A stretch of DNA of 64,000 nt from Bradyrhizobium sp. SRL28 (GTDB taxonomy: Bacteria > Pseudomonadota > Alphaproteobacteria > Rhizobiales > Xanthobacteraceae): positions 62,001 to 126,000 of the forward strand of contig NZ_JAHEAG010000016.1 in NCBI RefSeq assembly GCF_018596315.1, in the 5' to 3' direction. The notes under the pieces are model-generated. The model was not told the origin of the DNA and did no database searches. It saw only the letters and a list, made by a program, of their open reading frames with translations. The stretch's first letter is position 1. Every line of letters starts with the position of its first letter. The translations under genes were made by a program, and so were the position numbers. Below are positions 62,407 to 64,000 of this stretch, in pieces.

Positions 62407-63303
62407 ATGATCGACTGGGATGACATTCGCTACTTTCTCGCCGTCGCGCGCGGCGGCTCGGTGCGGGCTGCCGCCAAAAATCTTGGAGTGAACCACGCGA
62501 CCGTGCTGCGACGCATCGCCCAGCTTGAGGAACGCCTCGGGGCGCTCATGTTCGAAAAGCTGCCTGCGGGCTACCGCCTGACGGCTGCGGGCGAGGAGGT
62601 CCTCGAACTCGCAAAGCAGATGGAAGCGTCGTCGCTCAAACTGGAGACGCGCGTCTTGGGTCGGGACCAGAGCGTGCGCGGGCTCCTACGGGTGACGCTG
62701 GCGCCACCCCTCGCGACACACCTGCTCATGCCGGACCTCGCCGATTTCGCGGGTCTGCATCCGGACATCGAGATGGAAATCTTGTCGTCCGGCGAGCTGG
62801 CAAATCTGACCAACCGAGAGGCCGACGTCGCGATCCGCGTCGTTTACGACCGCAAGACCCTGCCGCTAAATCTTCACGGCCTGAAAGGACCGGAGGTGTT
62901 CGGCGGCGTCTACATGTCTCGCGATCGACTGGCCGCATGGCGTGCGGGCGCGCCTGATCCTGTCCGGTGGATCGTCATAAGCATTCATGGAATTCCGGAT
63001 TGGGCCACCGAAGGTGAGGTTCGCGCCACGGGGGTTCCGTTCAGGACCACGGACGCCGAGACGCAGTTGGTTGCTGTACGGCAAGGTCTCGGGATCACGA
63101 CACTGCCGTGCTTCATCGGAGATACGGACCCTGTGCTGGTGAGGGTGCCCGGCACCAATCTGCACATGTACGGAACGCTCTGGCTTCTCACCCAGGGGGA
63201 GACACGCAAGACGAAGCGCGTGCGGCTCTTCACGGAGTTCGCATCCCGCAGACTCGCCGCATACGCTCCGCTTTTCGCGGGGCAGTCTGTATCGCGCGAC
63301 TGA
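62407..63303 (+). CDS. LysR-family regulator
   Basis: 298 residues. N-terminal helix-turn-helix (YFLAVARGGSVRAAAKNLGV, then HATVLRRIAQLEERLG), short linker helix and substrate-binding domain (DVAIRVVYD, GITTLPCFIGD). An upstream GTG at 62389 is in frame but unlikely. It is divergent from the SDR operon with 279 bp between, the classic LysR arrangement, and probably regulates that operon. Confidence 0.92.
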   Translation: MIDWDDIRYFLAVARGGSVRAAAKNLGVNHATVLRRIAQLEERLGALMFEKLPAGYRLTAAGEEVLELAKQMEASSLKLETRVLGRDQSVRGLLRVTLAPPLATHLLMPDLADFAGLHPDIEMEILSSGELANLTNREADVAIRVVYDRKTLPLNLHGLKGPEVFGGVYMSRDRLAAWRAGAPDPVRWIVISIHGIPDWATEGEVRATGVPFRTTDAETQLVAVRQGLGITTLPCFIGDTDPVLVRVPGTNLHMYGTLWLLTQGETRKTKRVRLFTEFASRRLAAYAPLFAGQSVSRD

Positions 63304-63576
63304 TCTGCAGCAGGTCGCCATCGACGCTTGCAATCGGCAAGTGCCTGCGAGCGCACACCCCGCAGCGTACGCATTGAAATTTCCGGAGTCACAGCACCGT
63401 GCCGGCCTCTCAAAGACTCAGGGACATCACGATCGGAGCAAGTCTCGGGAGGTGTTTGTTGCCTCATTGGCACTTAGCCGCCGGCCGGCGTTCGGCCTAT
63501 GTCCGCCTTGCGCCACAAGCGGCCGATCAGAAATGGCCGCTTGGGCGAGAACAAAGGTCGAGTTTTGACGCGATTC

Positions 63577-63625
63577 GGCTCGCTATAAAGCGACGCGGAG
63601 GGCGGGATGGCGGAGGACTGTCATG
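63577..63625 (+). repeat. Conserved 40-bp leader-like repeat, copy B
   Basis: Matches 58609-58657; here TATAAAGCGACGCGGAGGG, with TTTTGACG a short distance upstream. Confidence 0.5.
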
Positions 63626-63744
63626 CCCACGCCGCCGTCGGCGTCCCGGGACTGCCGCGGAAGTTCGGCGGCCCCGACTTTGCAAGGGGAAGCGTTTCAA
63701 TTCGGAGATAATTTCATCAATGATCGAATCGCTGATTTACGGCA

Positions 63745-63771
63745 GTTCGAGGCGGGCGACCCGCCTCGAAC
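63745..63771. promoter_or_regulatory. Perfect 12-bp hairpin before the last gene
   Basis: GTTCGAGGCGGG and CCCGCCTCGAAC flank CGA, ending 37 bp before the ATG at 63809. No T run follows, so it is more likely an operator or leader structure than a terminator. Confidence 0.5.
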
Positions 63772-63808
63772 GTGTCAGTGACTGGCAGCCTTTGCAGGGA
63801 GAACACGT

Positions 63809-64000
63809 ATGACGAATTCCGAGGATAATCCGCCTCCCGCTGTCGGGGCCTATTGGATCAAGGAGGAAGATTATCCAGCGCTGGTGCAACTTCTCGACGA
63901 TGGCGACAAGATGCCACCGAGCTGGAAAGAATGGCTGAAGATGGCCGAGGAAATGGAGCAAGGGCTCAAGGCCTATGGACACGTCGTGCTGCGTGTTTAC
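63809..64000 (+). CDS. Unknown acidic protein (3' end cut by window edge)
   Basis: 64 codons visible, beginning MTNSEDNPPPAVGAYWI. Acidic and helical, with AYWIKEEDYPALVQLLDD and WLKMAEEMEQGLKAYG segments. AGGGAGA lies 7 bases before the ATG. No family recognised. A hairpin precedes it. Confidence 0.75.
   Translation, partial: MTNSEDNPPPAVGAYWIKEEDYPALVQLLDDGDKMPPSWKEWLKMAEEMEQGLKAYGHVVLRVY

Larger units (their letters stand above)
63304..63808. other. 505-bp intergenic region with repeat and hairpin
   Basis: No convincing gene. It holds an AAGCGGCC/GGCCGCTT inverted repeat at about 63518-63543, copy B of the 40-bp repeat at 63577 and a 12-bp-arm hairpin at 63745. Confidence 0.5.

Noticed and set aside
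63399-63812. 137-codon plus-strand frame before the last gene
   Set aside because: It runs through the repeat and hairpin and is arginine-rich without a domain.

Overview
The window is a high-GC chromosomal stretch from an alphaproteobacterium. The gene families (FixJ-like regulators, HWE/HisKA_2-type kinases, a cyoABCD operon with an adjacent heme O synthase, a small CxxC protein I associate with Bradyrhizobium, a rhizobial-type integrase) point to Bradyrhizobium or a close relative. That assignment is inference from gene content; there is no rRNA to confirm it. I recognised no tRNA, rRNA or CRISPR array.

Layout. 1-11.3 kb is an export and stress block: a patatin-like lipase (cut by the left edge), a leftward operon (degenerate sensor kinase, two lipoprotein adaptors, an RND pump, a Gly/Pro-rich secreted protein), two convergent TetR genes and small envelope proteins. 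Three copies of one palindrome (core AAACTATAC-N-GTATAGTTT) lie in front of the lipase, the pump operon and a divergent pair of small-protein operons, which suggests a single TetR regulon. 11.3-13 kb has no convincing gene. 13-18.3 kb carries ctaB and cyoABCD followed by a CydB-tail-like mini-protein. 18.8-26.7 kb holds small secreted proteins and an acyl-CoA catabolic cluster (YWTD propeller, hydroxyacyl-CoA dehydrogenase, acyl-CoA dehydrogenase, two enoyl-CoA hydratases, alpha/beta hydrolase, CaiB/BaiF CoA-transferase).

26.7-34.5 kb is a leftward block: type II NADH dehydrogenase, paralogues of the small envelope proteins and of the kinase seen at 7-10 kb, a ThrE-type exporter plus a partial duplicate of its 3' end, and a frameshifted pyruvate oxidase. 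34.6-46.7 kb is dominated by four ~950-residue regulators with an OmpR-type winged helix, an NB-ARC/STAND ATPase and a long helical repeat tail; two of them are a direct tandem duplication. 46.7-57.2 kb holds an AraC gene, a FUSC/HlyD/DUF1656 exporter operon with two acetoacetate-decarboxylase paralogues, a PAS histidine kinase with two FixJ/CheY-type receivers, and wrbA.

57.3-59.4 kb is a mobile island: a complete IS30-family element with terminal inverted repeats and a frameshifted tyrosine recombinase. 59.5-63.3 kb is an operon of small redox enzymes (SDR, frameshifted SnoaL-like protein, RutE-like nitroreductase, methyltransferase) divergent from a LysR regulator. The right edge cuts a short unknown gene. 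Three genes (poxB, integrase, SnoaL-like) are each broken by one base; sequencing error and real decay cannot be told apart from the sequence alone.
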